Shown: piece by piece, positions 1 to 8,713 of the stretch | Layout of the letters: each line of letters starts with the position of its first letter | Numbering within the stretch: the stretch's first letter is position 1 | Source: JBOHNS01 sp050730835 | GTDB lineage: Bacteria; Patescibacteriota; Saccharimonadia; Saccharimonadales; UBA4665 | NCBI GenBank assembly: GCA_050730835.1 | Contig: JBOHNS010000031.1 | Location: 1-34,727 of the forward strand | Direction: 5' to 3' | DNA length: 34,727 nucleotides | Position numbers and translations under genes: made by a program | The notes under the pieces: generated by a model | The model's input: the letters and a program-made list of their open reading frames with translations, nothing else | Databases searched by the model: none | Told to the model about the DNA's origin: nothing

Positions 1-136
1 AGTATATACTTGGTGCACACTTTTTGTCAAATTTCGATGAGCTTTAGCAGATAATTTTTGATAGTTGATAGTTCTTAAACGATCAACCTAGCGCATAATA
101 TTATTTAATGATATATGATTTTTTACAAAAAAGTTG

Positions 137-163
137 TTGACATTTATACAAATAGTGTATAAT
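137..163 (+). promoter_or_regulatory. Promoter of the first surface-protein gene
   Basis: A perfect TTGACA (137-142) is followed by a perfect TATAAT (158-163), but the spacer is only 15 nt, shorter than the usual 16-18. Transcription would start near 170, leaving a leader of about 65 nt before the ATG at 237. The leader contains a GGGAG ribosome binding site at about 223-227. This gene is therefore not leaderless, unlike many in the window. The first 136 bases are AT-rich with no convincing gene. Confidence 0.55.
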
Positions 164-236
164 AGCCAATAATTTCGAAAATGTGGGACGAGGCGTCAAG
201 TAATTTAATGCCAATTAAGTCAGGGAGACTTTTGTT

Positions 237-902
237 ATGAGGTACACTCTAAAAACCGGTGCGACCAAAAAATTCCAAATAAAATTATTTAGTGCAAGCA
301 CCGCCCTAATTTTAGTGGCCACAAGCTTAAGCGGCATAGCGCCGCTATTATTATCCCAAACCGCTAATGCTGGCACGGCAAATAATGTAGTTATTAATGA
401 GGTTTTGCCCAACCCGACTAGCGGCAATCAACAGATTGAGCTTTACAATCCGACTAGCTCCAGCGTAACCGTAGGCAGCTCAACCAGTACCACTAGCTGG
501 CGCATTACTCATAATAATGTTAGCGCCCATTTCGGCAACGTTTTTGACGCTAGCACCTGCGATAATGGTCAAATCGGCGCTGGAAAATTCTGCGTCATCA
601 ACGAAACCAGCAGCAAGTTGCCAATCGGCGGCGCCGAACTAAAGCTCTACACCGACACTGCAACCGAAAACGCGAAAACGCCGCTAGACACGCTAAGCTA
701 CCCTGATTTCACCAGTAAACCTGGCGAAAGCTACGGTCTAACCACGGACGGAGACGAAGGGTCGTACTCAACTTTTGCCACCCCAACGCCGGGCACAACC
801 AATGACCCAGCTGCAACAACTGGCCCAGTTCAAGACAAACAACTGGTGATTACTACCAGACCATCCAGGCCGCCATCGATGGCGCTAACGATAATGATGT
901 GA
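237..902 (+). CDS. Exported surface protein, N-terminal part (lamin-tail domain), frameshifted from the next gene
   Basis: Residues 1-45 form a signal peptide: a basic start, then a hydrophobic stretch ending near ANA. Residues from about 48 (VVINEVLPNP...QQIELYNP) match the lamin tail domain (LTD), a small beta-sandwich common in secreted proteins of CPR bacteria. A TPTPGTTND linker follows. The last ~25 residues look like out-of-frame sequence. In the other frame the same DNA (about 851-900) reads YYQTIQAAIDGANDNDVIDV, the classic first coil of a pectate-lyase-like beta helix, and continues into the next gene. This and 899-4573 are therefore most likely one gene of about 1,445 codons broken by a 1-nt loss (or 2-nt gain) between about 806 and 850. 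The alternative is translational coupling through the GTGA overlap at 899-902, which would leave the beta helix without its first coil. Start chosen: ATG 237 after GGGAG. Confidence 0.8.
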   Translation: MRYTLKTGATKKFQIKLFSASTALILVATSLSGIAPLLLSQTANAGTANNVVINEVLPNPTSGNQQIELYNPTSSSVTVGSSTSTTSWRITHNNVSAHFGNVFDASTCDNGQIGAGKFCVINETSSKLPIGGAELKLYTDTATENAKTPLDTLSYPDFTSKPGESYGLTTDGDEGSYSTFATPTPGTTNDPAATTGPVQDKQLVITTRPSRPPSMALTIMM

Positions 903-3900
903 TTGACGTCGCAGCATTCAATAGTAATAGAAGCGGCAAATACAATGCAGGTACAATTAATGTCGATAAACCAGTCGATATCGAAGGGGCTAGCGGCGGA
1001 CCAGTAATAAACGGCAATTTCAAAGTTACAGCCAGCCATGTCACTATAAATAGCTTCTTCATTGACGGCCCAGACGGCAGTACATCCAGCCACCCATCAG
1101 CCATTCAAATGCTGGGTGGCAGCAACGAGACAATCAGTAACAATAATATCTATGTCGGTGCGTACGGCTACGCTGCCACCTTCAATACCGGTAACACAAC
1201 ATTCAAAAACAATACCATAACCTACCATGGCAAGAACCCCGTAGCCGGTCTGGAAGCCAATAGCGACCCGGGTAATACCCTGACGTTTAGTAAAAACACT
1301 TTCTATGGCACCGGAAATTCAAACACGGCCGACATTACTGTTATTGGCAGCACAAATCCGCAAACTTCAGACATAACTGTATCGGGCAATACCAGCACTA
1401 GCGGCACAACCCTCGTATCCCTATTTAATACCAAGACAGCGACTATCAGTGGCAACACCGCTAGCGGTGTCAGCGGCTCGGCTGTTTACATCGGCGGTAA
1501 CGACAGTGGTGTGACTATAAACGGTAATAACAAGCTTTCCGGCAGCGGCACTAGTGTCAACGTTGCCAACGACTTTGGCGACGGCGCCAACAGCAACGTC
1601 ACGGTCACCGGCAATCAGCTAACCTCCACTACCGGCGCTAAGGTTGGCACTTCCGCCTACAGCGGTGCCGTCGATATGACTAACAACTGGTGGGGCAACG
1701 CTTCCGGCCCGACCGACACAAACGGCAACGACAATAGCGTTCCAGCAACCAATGGTACTCACGGCTCCAAAGCCGTCGGCGACTTAAAGTACGCCAACTG
1801 GTGCACCAACGCTAACTGTCAAAATGACACTACACCACCGCTAGTAAACTTTACTAGCCCGACTGAAGGCACAGCGGTCAACACGACTGATGTTAGCGGC
1901 ACGATTACCGACGACACGAACGTTAGCCAATACAGTTTCCACGTTACTGGCCCGAACGGCGTTAGCTGGAATACCGGCAAATTCACGCCTAATCAAAAGT
2001 CAGTCAACTTTAGTTTGAACCTTTGCGCTAACGACCGCCTACATGCCTGCGACGAAAGTACTTTGCCGCAAGGTAGCTACCACGTCCAGACTCTCGCCTA
2101 CGACGGCGTCGGCAACGACAGCCGTAGCGAAGCGGGCCCGGACTTTGTCTTCGATAATAAAACTCCGACCGTCAGCTTTACCGCGCCTAATCCAGGTCAG
2201 GCTGTTCACAACCTAGACATCAGCACCACTCTAGACGGCACCGGCTCCAATATTGTTGAGTATGGCTTTGATATTACTGGGCCTAATGGCATCAATTTCA
2301 GTACGTTTACTGACTCGAGCGTGAACCAACCGACAGTCACCCTGGCTAATTACGACCTTTGCGCCCACGCCCGTTACTACACCTGCGCATCAACACTGCC
2401 AACCGGCCAATATACAGTCCGGGCGAAAGCTTACGACGCCGCAACCAACCGCAACATCAGCACTCACTACGCAATCGATGTTGATAACACCGCGCCGGAC
2501 GGCTCATTCGACCTTCCGAGCGGCTACGTCAATAGCCCGACTACCGTCAAAGTTAATTTGACCGCTAACGGCGCGGCCGGTCTTGGCGAACAAGTCGTAA
2601 CGATGCGCGACACGAATGGACAGCTTGTCCATGAATGGCAATACAATGTCAAAACTGGCGCAACGCGCACGATTAATGGTAATGGCAGCGCAGTCTACAG
2701 CTACAGTGGTAACGATAGCAGTGGCACGCTTACAATTACATTCGATTCGACAGGTCTGAATGGCGCCTACAACCTGCGCTTGTTTACTCACGATCAGCTG
2801 GGCAACGGCCGCTCCAATATCTACGGCCAACTTAAACTTGACACGACCAATCCGACGGTCACATTCACTAGCCCAAGTGCTGGAAGTTTTGCGCACAATC
2901 TGAAAATCAGCGCCGACCTAGCTGGCACCTACTCAAACTTGGTTGAATACGGTTTCGACGTCAGCGGGCCTAACGGCGTCCACTTCAGCACCGCCAATTA
3001 CCAAGTCAACCAAGCAAGCAAAACACTGACCGACTTCGACCTGTGCTCCAATGCTGCCTACGGCAGCTGCCCATCTACACTGCCCGAGGGACTATACACT
3101 GTTCGCGCCAAGGCATACGATGCCGCCGGTAACCGCAACATTAGCACTACTTTAACTTTCACCATCGATAACACCGCGCCAGCTATTCAAACCGTCAGCC
3201 TGAGCAAAGTTACAGCAAATCACGTCACCAGTGCTAGCTACAACAAGGCTCAAAATGGCCAGCTAAAAGTTACTATCACTACCGACGAAACAATGGATAG
3301 CGGCCAATTCGTCTACCTATTGCGCCGCCAGCACGACGGCCACAATGCCACCACCGGCCGCTACACGCTACACCAAACTGGCGCTAAAACCTACGTCGCT
3401 AACGTCGACTTAAACGACCCGGCGCTAGCGGGCAAAACCACCGACCACTTGCGCCTGCGCTTCCGCACCGAAGACGCACTAGGCAACCACACCTATCACT
3501 ACTACACAGTAGATTCTAGCGGCAATTACGACGCCAACGGCAGCCTGTACTACCTAACCGTCGACAACACTGCTCCCATCCTAGACTTAGCAGAGCCAAC
3601 GACAGATAAGACCGTCAGCCTTGCTAACGGTCAGTACGTAACAAGTGGCACCGCTAACGACGAAGTCAATGGTAGCGGCGTAAACCGCGTCGTACTATAC
3701 ATCACCGATAGCAACGGGCAACGAGCCGACCGGTTTGTAACTAAAAACTTCGACCCTAACGGTAACTGGACAATTAATGTGCCGCAAAACGACGCTAACT
3801 TAGTAGATGGCCAAACATACACTTTCAACTTCACTGCCTACGACAATGCTAACAACCACAACAAAACTATTCGCCACAAGATAACTATCGACCACACCGC

Positions 3901-4573
3901 GCCGGCTGTTACCGCAAACGACTACACCGGCACTCACAGGAAGCCAAAACTTACCGGCACAGTTGACGACCAAAGCGCTACTGTTACAGTTACAATCGAT
4001 GGCCAAACTTACACCGCTAGCAACAGTCCGACAGCCAACAAGAGCGGCACTTACGACTGGCACGCCAAAGTCACCAACAAGCTAGCCCGCGGCCAAACTT
4101 ACACCGCTAATGTTACGGCCACCGACACCCTAGGCAATGCCAGCACAACCAGCGCTACTATTACCATCAAGCAAAAGCCTGGCGGCGGATCGTCAATAGT
4201 TACCAAAAACAATAACCACGTTACTATTACTACCAGCAACAGCCAAAGCGCGGCGTCCGGCAACGCTAGCGCAAGCGGCAACACCAATGGCGGCAACGCC
4301 GCTAGCGGCGGCGCTGGCAATAGCAACTCGGCTGCGCTTGGCGCTAACGTCAATAATGGCAATGGCGGCCAAGTCCTAGGCGCCCAGACCAAAACGCCTA
4401 GCCAAACCGGCAACCAATCGAAAATTTTCACCAAAAACGCCAGCGCCAATAATGCCCGATTCTTGGGCCTAGGCTGGTGGTGGCTATTGATCCTAGCCGC
4501 TATAGCCGCCATATTAGCCTTCGTCTACCGCGTCGGCAGCAAAAACGAGTCGTCATCTAGCGACAAGAATTAA
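899..4573 (+). CDS. Large surface protein: beta helix, repeated Ig-like domains, C-terminal membrane anchor
   Basis: The 1,224-residue frame starts in a right-handed beta-helix domain (about residues 1-300, with many GNT, NNT and SGN turns). A chain of bacterial Ig-like domains follows, each opening with a DNTAP or DTTPP motif. Three of them (roughly residues 310-420, 420-530 and 645-760) are close copies sharing GPNG and a paired-cysteine loop (LC then 7-8 residues then C), a likely disulfide outside the cell. The C-terminus has a Gly/Asn/Ser-rich low-complexity linker, a QVLGAQ motif, a Trp-rich membrane helix (WWWLLILAAIAAILAFVY) and a short charged tail. The protein is thus inferred to be anchored in the membrane and displayed outward. 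The family is hypothetical. Attachment to a host cell or surface is a guess from architecture only. The true N-terminus probably lies in the preceding frame at 237. Confidence 0.85.
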   Translation: MIDVAAFNSNRSGKYNAGTINVDKPVDIEGASGGPVINGNFKVTASHVTINSFFIDGPDGSTSSHPSAIQMLGGSNETISNNNIYVGAYGYAATFNTGNTTFKNNTITYHGKNPVAGLEANSDPGNTLTFSKNTFYGTGNSNTADITVIGSTNPQTSDITVSGNTSTSGTTLVSLFNTKTATISGNTASGVSGSAVYIGGNDSGVTINGNNKLSGSGTSVNVANDFGDGANSNVTVTGNQLTSTTGAKVGTSAYSGAVDMTNNWWGNASGPTDTNGNDNSVPATNGTHGSKAVGDLKYANWCTNANCQNDTTPPLVNFTSPTEGTAVNTTDVSGTITDDTNVSQYSFHVTGPNGVSWNTGKFTPNQKSVNFSLNLCANDRLHACDESTLPQGSYHVQTLAYDGVGNDSRSEAGPDFVFDNKTPTVSFTAPNPGQAVHNLDISTTLDGTGSNIVEYGFDITGPNGINFSTFTDSSVNQPTVTLANYDLCAHARYYTCASTLPTGQYTVRAKAYDAATNRNISTHYAIDVDNTAPDGSFDLPSGYVNSPTTVKVNLTANGAAGLGEQVVTMRDTNGQLVHEWQYNVKTGATRTINGNGSAVYSYSGNDSSGTLTITFDSTGLNGAYNLRLFTHDQLGNGRSNIYGQLKLDTTNPTVTFTSPSAGSFAHNLKISADLAGTYSNLVEYGFDVSGPNGVHFSTANYQVNQASKTLTDFDLCSNAAYGSCPSTLPEGLYTVRAKAYDAAGNRNISTTLTFTIDNTAPAIQTVSLSKVTANHVTSASYNKAQNGQLKVTITTDETMDSGQFVYLLRRQHDGHNATTGRYTLHQTGAKTYVANVDLNDPALAGKTTDHLRLRFRTEDALGNHTYHYYTVDSSGNYDANGSLYYLTVDNTAPILDLAEPTTDKTVSLANGQYVTSGTANDEVNGSGVNRVVLYITDSNGQRADRFVTKNFDPNGNWTINVPQNDANLVDGQTYTFNFTAYDNANNHNKTIRHKITIDHTAPAVTANDYTGTHRKPKLTGTVDDQSATVTVTIDGQTYTASNSPTANKSGTYDWHAKVTNKLARGQTYTANVTATDTLGNASTTSATITIKQKPGGGSSIVTKNNNHVTITTSNSQSAASGNASASGNTNGGNAASGGAGNSNSAALGANVNNGNGGQVLGAQTKTPSQTGNQSKIFTKNASANNARFLGLGWWWLLILAAIAAILAFVYRVGSKNESSSSDKN

Positions 4574-4595
4574 AATTTCTACTTTTTAATAAAGG

Positions 4596-4617
4596 CCTTC
4601 GCCCCCAGGAGGTTTTT
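4596..4617 (+). terminator. Intrinsic terminator after the surface-protein gene
   Basis: CCTTC (4596-4600) pairs with GGAGG (4608-4612) around a 7-nt loop and is followed by TTTTT. It lies 23 nt past the stop codon. The strand GGAGGTTTT can alternatively pair with AAAACCTTGGG at 4630-4640, which is noted under the following RNA candidate. Confidence 0.5.
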
Positions 4618-4629
4618 ATAATTCACCCT

Positions 4630-4740
4630 AAAACCTTGGGCCGTTAGGTCGGGGGATGTATGCCGCGCTAGCGCATCGTCGGGCGGCAGCCCGATGGCCC
4701 AAGAATTTCCAGCACACCTGTGGGCGTAAGCTCGGGTTTG
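4630..4740 (+). ncRNA. Structured, probably non-coding RNA or leader element, family not recognised
   Basis: This GC-rich island lies in an otherwise AT-rich 327-nt gap between the two surface genes. CTTGGGCC (4635-4642) pairs with GGCCCAAG (4696-4703), enclosing a hairpin TCGGGC-GGCA-GCCCGA (4679-4694) and a GCGCTAGCGC palindrome (4665-4674). The upstream AAAACCTTGGG (4630-4640) could instead pair with CCCAGGAGGTTTT (4604-4616), so the terminator stem and the long stem compete for the same bases, as in a switch. I could not match it to tRNA, SRP, RNase P, 6S, or the riboswitch consensus sequences I know. From 4741 to 4886 the gap is AT-rich with nothing recognisable. The strand is assumed from the downstream gene. 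Confidence 0.35.
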
Positions 4741-4900
4741 TTGATTAAATTATTTAATTAAATCTTAGAATGTGATATATCTTACTGTTAGCTTTATTTG
4801 CAGCCTTTACTATAGACAATGCTTACTTTATCGTAATTATATATTTTAAGGTTTTATGATAAGTTTGAATGACAATCTAATTTTTGAAGGAGGGTAGTTT

Positions 4901-6580
4901 ATGCCAACAAACGATCCTAAGCATACAATTAAAAAGACAAGAAAAATTATTACTAGCTCTATAGTAGCTGCTGTGATTGCGGCGCAAGGTGCCGCTGTGG
5001 CAGCGCCGCTATTGCTATCCAGCACGGCCGCGGCTGCTTCGCCGCCAAGCGCCACGGCCAGCGACGCCCAAACCGGCACCGTCATCACGCCGATCAGCCC
5101 AACCGCCGGCCAAACCGTTAGCGGCAGCGTACCGGTAACGGTTAAATTAAACGATACGACCAACCCATCCAGCACCTCGTTCTTTGCGGGCGACACATTA
5201 ACCAATTCTGCCGGCACGGATGTAACTAGCCAGGCTGGCCTGGGTGGCTCTCTACGCAACAATACGACCGGAACGGTTAATCCCGGCGGCCACGTTTACT
5301 CCGACGTGCAATCAAGCGGCGCGAAAACTATGCTTGACACCACCAAACTACCAGACGGCCAGTACACTCTAACTTACACCGCAACCGACGGTTTATTCGG
5401 CGCCAAATCCACCAAAACAGTTACATTCACAGTCAATAACACTCCGGCGCTAACTGGTATAACCATTACTAACGTCATGCCCGCCGACGGCTCAACTGTT
5501 TCGGGCAATGTTACGATCAGCGCCAAAATCACGGCCAATGCCGGCCAAGTTAGCCCAAGCTTCGGCGAAGGTTTTGTCATCAATGGCCCCAATGGCCAAC
5601 CGAAAAATATCAACGGCCAATTAACCGATGCTAACGGCGATGGCGTTTTCACCAGCCGCGTGCTCGATACCACAACTTGGGCCAACGGCACTTATGTTTT
5701 GACCGTCAACGCCGACAACAACCATTTCCAATCCAGCAGCAAAATGGTTACATTCACAGTCAATAACGCACCCAAAGACACCACCGCGCCGACCATCAAT
5801 ATTTTGAAGCCAACAGCCAATTCCAGCACCACTACTCACGTCAAAGTCAGCAACCAAAAGGCGCTAACTTTTTCTGGCACGGCCAAGGATGATCAAACCA
5901 GCGTCAGCAAAATCAATCTAAAACTCTATAATTTAACGACCAAAAAGACGTCCTACATCAATAATCAAGTGCCAGTAACTAACGGTCAATGGAGCGCTAC
6001 GATTCCAGCCCAGAAGCTAACCGACGGCGCGCACATCCAAGTCATCGCCTCTGGCCGCGACGCAGCCGGCAACGTCGGCGTCGACCACGCCTACTTCTAC
6101 GTCAGCGACACCGAACCAGCCCAACAAGGCCCGACCATCACCAAAATTCACCCAGCCAATGGCTCGACGGTTCACGGCAAAATTAAAGTCCGTGCCAAAA
6201 TTACAGCTAGCCCGAACGGCGGCCAAGTCAGCCCGACGGCCGGCGAAGGCTTCGTCATCAATGGCCCCAACGGCCAGCCGAAAAATATCAACGGCCAGTT
6301 GGTCGATTCTAACGGCAACGGCGTGTTCACTAGCCGCAAGCTAGACACCACAACTTGGGCCAACGGCACCTACAAACTAACCGTCAACGCCGAAAATAAT
6401 ATGTTCCAAGAATCTAGCAAAACCGTAACCTTCACCGTCAACAATTCCAGCAATAATGGTGGCGGCGGCAATCATGGCGGCAATGGCAATCACAACCGCA
6501 ACAATTTCTTCCGAAGCATCAGCCGTTACATCCGTCACCTAGTCTCGGGCTTGAACTTCAACCTCGGCAACTGGTTCTAA
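4901..6580 (+). CDS. Secreted Ig-like repeat protein
   Basis: The protein has 559 residues. A basic stretch (HTIKKTRK) and hydrophobic segment with an AAAAS end form the signal peptide (about residues 1-46). The body is Ig-like modules. Two are near copies, about 5464-5766 and 6139-6447, sharing EGFVINGPNGQPKNINGQL and LDTTTWANGTY, with high DNA identity, so the duplication is recent or kept uniform. The C-terminus has a Gly/Asn/His-rich linker and a short aromatic/basic tail. There is no membrane helix, so it is probably released or held by other surface proteins. The start is set by a very strong ribosome binding site, AAGGAGGG (4887-4894), 6 nt before ATG 4901. It lies in the same orientation as the previous surface gene but behind a terminator, so it is probably a separate unit. 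The precise function is not recognisable. Confidence 0.88.
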   Translation: MPTNDPKHTIKKTRKIITSSIVAAVIAAQGAAVAAPLLLSSTAAAASPPSATASDAQTGTVITPISPTAGQTVSGSVPVTVKLNDTTNPSSTSFFAGDTLTNSAGTDVTSQAGLGGSLRNNTTGTVNPGGHVYSDVQSSGAKTMLDTTKLPDGQYTLTYTATDGLFGAKSTKTVTFTVNNTPALTGITITNVMPADGSTVSGNVTISAKITANAGQVSPSFGEGFVINGPNGQPKNINGQLTDANGDGVFTSRVLDTTTWANGTYVLTVNADNNHFQSSSKMVTFTVNNAPKDTTAPTINILKPTANSSTTTHVKVSNQKALTFSGTAKDDQTSVSKINLKLYNLTTKKTSYINNQVPVTNGQWSATIPAQKLTDGAHIQVIASGRDAAGNVGVDHAYFYVSDTEPAQQGPTITKIHPANGSTVHGKIKVRAKITASPNGGQVSPTAGEGFVINGPNGQPKNINGQLVDSNGNGVFTSRKLDTTTWANGTYKLTVNAENNMFQESSKTVTFTVNNSSNNGGGGNHGGNGNHNRNNFFRSISRYIRHLVSGLNFNLGNWF

Positions 6581-6639
6581 CTAAAGGCTTGCTTCCAAAA
6601 AAATATAAAGCGCACTTTAACAATTAAATCTTGAGCTAT

Positions 6640-6673
6640 AAAAGCTACGGCCATTAATTTGATCGTAGCTTTT
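6640..6673. terminator. Bidirectional terminator between a surface gene and orn
   Basis: AAAAGCTACG (6640-6649) pairs perfectly with CGTAGCTTTT (6664-6673) around a 14-nt loop, with A-runs and T-runs on the outer sides, so it can stop transcription from both strands. It ends one base inside the stop codon of the minus-strand oligoribonuclease gene, so the two convergent genes share it. Confidence 0.75.
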
Positions 6674-7224
6674 TAATTATTCTTGAACCAGTTGAGGTAA
6701 TATTGCAGCTCGGCGATGGAAGCTTGAATGTCGTCGAACGCGCGGTGAACTTCGCGCTTTTCAAAATTTAAACTGTGTCGGCCTTGCATAAAAACTTTCC
6801 AGGCACTGACGTCTAGCATGCGATAATGCAATTTCAGGTCCAGCGCCGGCCACCAATGTTTGATAAATTTGCGGTCGTTATAAATGCTGTTGCCGGCTAG
6901 CACCGCCGGCTGGCCGGCAAATTGCTTGTCGACGAGCGCCAGCAAATCTTGTTCAACTTGCTCGCTTGGCACAGCCTCATCCAGCTTTTGGACAAATTCA
7001 TCGCGGTTGGCCGGATAATCCGCCCACCAAATATTTTGCTGCATACGCTCGACCACGATTTTCCGCGGCTGCTTGACGCGCGCTTCATAGCTAGCCAAAG
7101 TCTTAAAATTAAAATCCGTAACTTCCGCAGCAACTTCTAGAATTACATCTTTCTGTGCGTCTAGCCCGGTCATTTCGAGGTCAACCCATAATAGTTTGCT
7201 CGGCCTGAAGTTTTTGTCGGTCAT
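6673..7224 (-). CDS. orn: Oligoribonuclease
   Basis: Orn is a 3'-5' exonuclease that degrades 2-5-nt RNA fragments (and pGpG) to nucleotides in the cytoplasm. The 183-residue protein has the usual length and the DEDDh signature: WVDLEMTGLD near the N-terminus (first Asp and Glu), GNSIYNDRKFI in the middle (Asp), and HRAFDDI near the C-terminus (His and Asp). A TATAAT box ends 9 nt before the ATG (7234-7239, minus strand), giving at most a 2-3-nt leader. The membrane-protein gene upstream (7271-8053) runs in the same direction 46 nt away, so read-through is also possible. It ends in the shared terminator. Confidence 0.95.
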   Translation of the reverse strand: MTDKNFRPSKLLWVDLEMTGLDAQKDVILEVAAEVTDFNFKTLASYEARVKQPRKIVVERMQQNIWWADYPANRDEFVQKLDEAVPSEQVEQDLLALVDKQFAGQPAVLAGNSIYNDRKFIKHWWPALDLKLHYRMLDVSAWKVFMQGRHSLNFEKREVHRAFDDIQASIAELQYYLNWFKNN

Positions 7225-7270
7225 ATTTTATTTATTATAGCCTAAACCCGGGCTTTTTGGTCTGGCTATT

Positions 7271-8053
7271 CTAAGTATTGGGTAATTGCGCCGGCGTGCC
7301 GCCAGCTTGTTTGATCAGTGCTTGCAGGTTTTTGAAATATTGCTGCAACATTTGGCGCTCATTGGAATTTTTGCTTTTAGCATAATCGGTTTGGAGAGCT
7401 CCAGCGTAATTTTGCAATTGTTGCTGGGCTACTTGCGTGTAGACTTTGTCGTAGTCGCTGGCGGCCACGGCGTTTTGGAGTTTGTTCGCGGTCGCCACCC
7501 CGCTTGGTGTGGCAGCGCCAGCGTCGAGCGTGGAGCTTTGCAGTTTGACGCCGCCAGCGGCGACGTAGGCCAAAAATTGGGCTTGATCGGTGGCTACCAC
7601 CAAGTCAATATTAGTCGCTAAATTTTTGACCGGCTGCGAGACTGCCGATTCAGCTGTATTATTGGAGCTTGTCAATAAATCTTGTTGGTTTTGCAGAACT
7701 ACCACGGCTGGAGTTATTTTTTGCTTGCCGCCGCCCAACAAAAACGGCAGAGCCAATAATAGCAGCACAAAGGCGGCGCCAACGCCCACCACTAATTTGA
7801 AATTAGTTTTTAATAATCCGTTTGGCCCGCCCAGTTTGAGCGGCGATTTTTTCGGCGCTTGCTGCGGATCCATGAAAAAATCATACTGGTTCTGGCTGGA
7901 ATTCGGCGCGCCACTGTTTGGCATTGGATTTGGCTGGCCGGGGTTTTGCGGTCCAACATTTTGCGGCGGCGCATAAAATCCCTGGCCCGGATTTGGCTGA
8001 GCACTAGGATCGTTAGGATTATACCCGTTTTGATTAGGATTTTGCGGAGGCAT
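7271..8053 (-). CDS. Pro/Asn/Gln-rich single-pass membrane protein
   Basis: The 260-residue protein starts MPPQNPNQNGYNP. The first ~85 residues are a disordered, cytoplasmic-type P/N/G/Q-rich segment, followed by one membrane helix (KLVVGVGAAFVLLLLALPFLL, about residues 100-120). An outer domain of about 140 residues follows, rich in Ala and Gln with likely helices (NLATNIDLVVATDQAQFLAYV, QMLQQYFKNLQALIKQ). Such proteins are widespread and uncharacterised in Saccharibacteria. I chose the ATG at 8051-8053 because the upstream in-frame extension reads like untranslated AT-rich DNA and overlaps the divergent promoter. No catalytic motif is visible. Confidence 0.8.
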   Translation of the reverse strand: MPPQNPNQNGYNPNDPSAQPNPGQGFYAPPQNVGPQNPGQPNPMPNSGAPNSSQNQYDFFMDPQQAPKKSPLKLGGPNGLLKTNFKLVVGVGAAFVLLLLALPFLLGGGKQKITPAVVVLQNQQDLLTSSNNTAESAVSQPVKNLATNIDLVVATDQAQFLAYVAAGGVKLQSSTLDAGAATPSGVATANKLQNAVAASDYDKVYTQVAQQQLQNYAGALQTDYAKSKNSNERQMLQQYFKNLQALIKQAGGTPAQLPNT

Positions 8054-8106
8054 AGCTATATTTAAGCATAATAACTTTTTTGACTCCAGAGATTTTAATA
8101 ATAACA

Positions 8107-8135
8107 TTGACAAAAAAGCATTAGTGTGGTAGATT
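8107..8135 (+). promoter_or_regulatory. Promoter upstream of the small exported-protein gene
   Basis: TTGACA (8107-8112), a 17-nt spacer and TAGATT (8130-8135). Transcription would start near 8142 and run into the damaged gene at about 8217-8681. A second TATAAT (8183-8188) lies too close to the ATG at 8190 to serve it. Confidence 0.55.
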
Positions 8136-8276
8136 GTAAGCGTAACAAAACAAAACAATATCAAGATTAATTAAAAAAGCAATATAATTATGAATAAATT
8201 AACAGGAAGCTAACCCTTCGAACAAGAGCCCAGCAAAAAGTTATCAACGCGCGCTAAAGTTATAACGGCTGTTGGA

Positions 8277-8681
8277 TTGGCAACGGCAAGTCTGGTTGGG
8301 CTTAATACTGAACATCAAGTGCAGCAAACGCCGAGCCAACAACCGACGGCAGAATTGGCAAATCCTATTTCATGGGTTTCCACGCCTGCCGCAATGGCAG
8401 TCAACGCAGTTGAAGGACGCAAAACGATTTACGAGCCACTTCTAGACCCCGGTACAAATGGAATAAGTGTTCCTGCTGGCGAATTGCCGCCTGTCAGCGA
8501 AACTATAAATGCATTTCCTGCCTATAGCGGCGAAGCAATTATTCACTATGGCACAGAACCTAACGGCGAAACGCTTGCGTCTAAAGTCATATCGTCTAAT
8601 GTAGTGGTGCTTGGGATTACACCCAAACAAGAATACGAAACCCCATCAGATTATCCAGTACGAAACCCGTATGCTGGCTAG
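8277..8681 (+). CDS. Small exported protein with a lost start codon (probable pseudogene)
   Basis: The only standard start codon in the open frame is TTG 8277, in the middle of an obvious signal peptide. The frame upstream reads EQEPSKKLSTRAKVITAVGLATASLVG. A ribosome binding site AGGAAG (8203-8208) sits 8 nt before TTC at 8217, in frame, just where a start codon should be. The natural start was therefore probably ATG, GTG or TTG at 8217 and is now TTC. An ATG further up (8190) is in frame but blocked by TAA at 8211. The mature part (about 110 residues, NPISWVSTPAAMAVNAVEGRKTI and so on) matches nothing I recognise. Expression would need a non-canonical start. It lies between a promoter and the first toxin-antitoxin pair. 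Confidence 0.5.
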   Translation: MATASLVGLNTEHQVQQTPSQQPTAELANPISWVSTPAAMAVNAVEGRKTIYEPLLDPGTNGISVPAGELPPVSETINAFPAYSGEAIIHYGTEPNGETLASKVISSNVVVLGITPKQEYETPSDYPVRNPYAG

Positions 8682-8713
8682 TTTTCAGTTGCTACTAATT
8701 ATTATCGATGCGA

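Noticed and set aside
1..10. AGTATATACT palindrome at the window start
   Set aside because: It is short, AT-rich and isolated at the edge, with no gene or second copy to give it meaning.
820..850. Programmed -1 ribosomal frameshift joining the two surface frames
   Set aside because: No X-XXY-YYZ slippery heptamer and no strong downstream stem are visible between 806 and 890.
2504..2896. Long antisense frames within the surface-protein genes and otsAB
   Set aside because: They show composition of the complementary strand only, with no start signals or family motifs, and lie wholly inside well-supported genes.
4634..4704. tRNA gene
   Set aside because: It has cloverleaf-like size and an 8-bp closing stem, but no T-loop GTTCRA, no recognisable D-arm and no CCA-side geometry.
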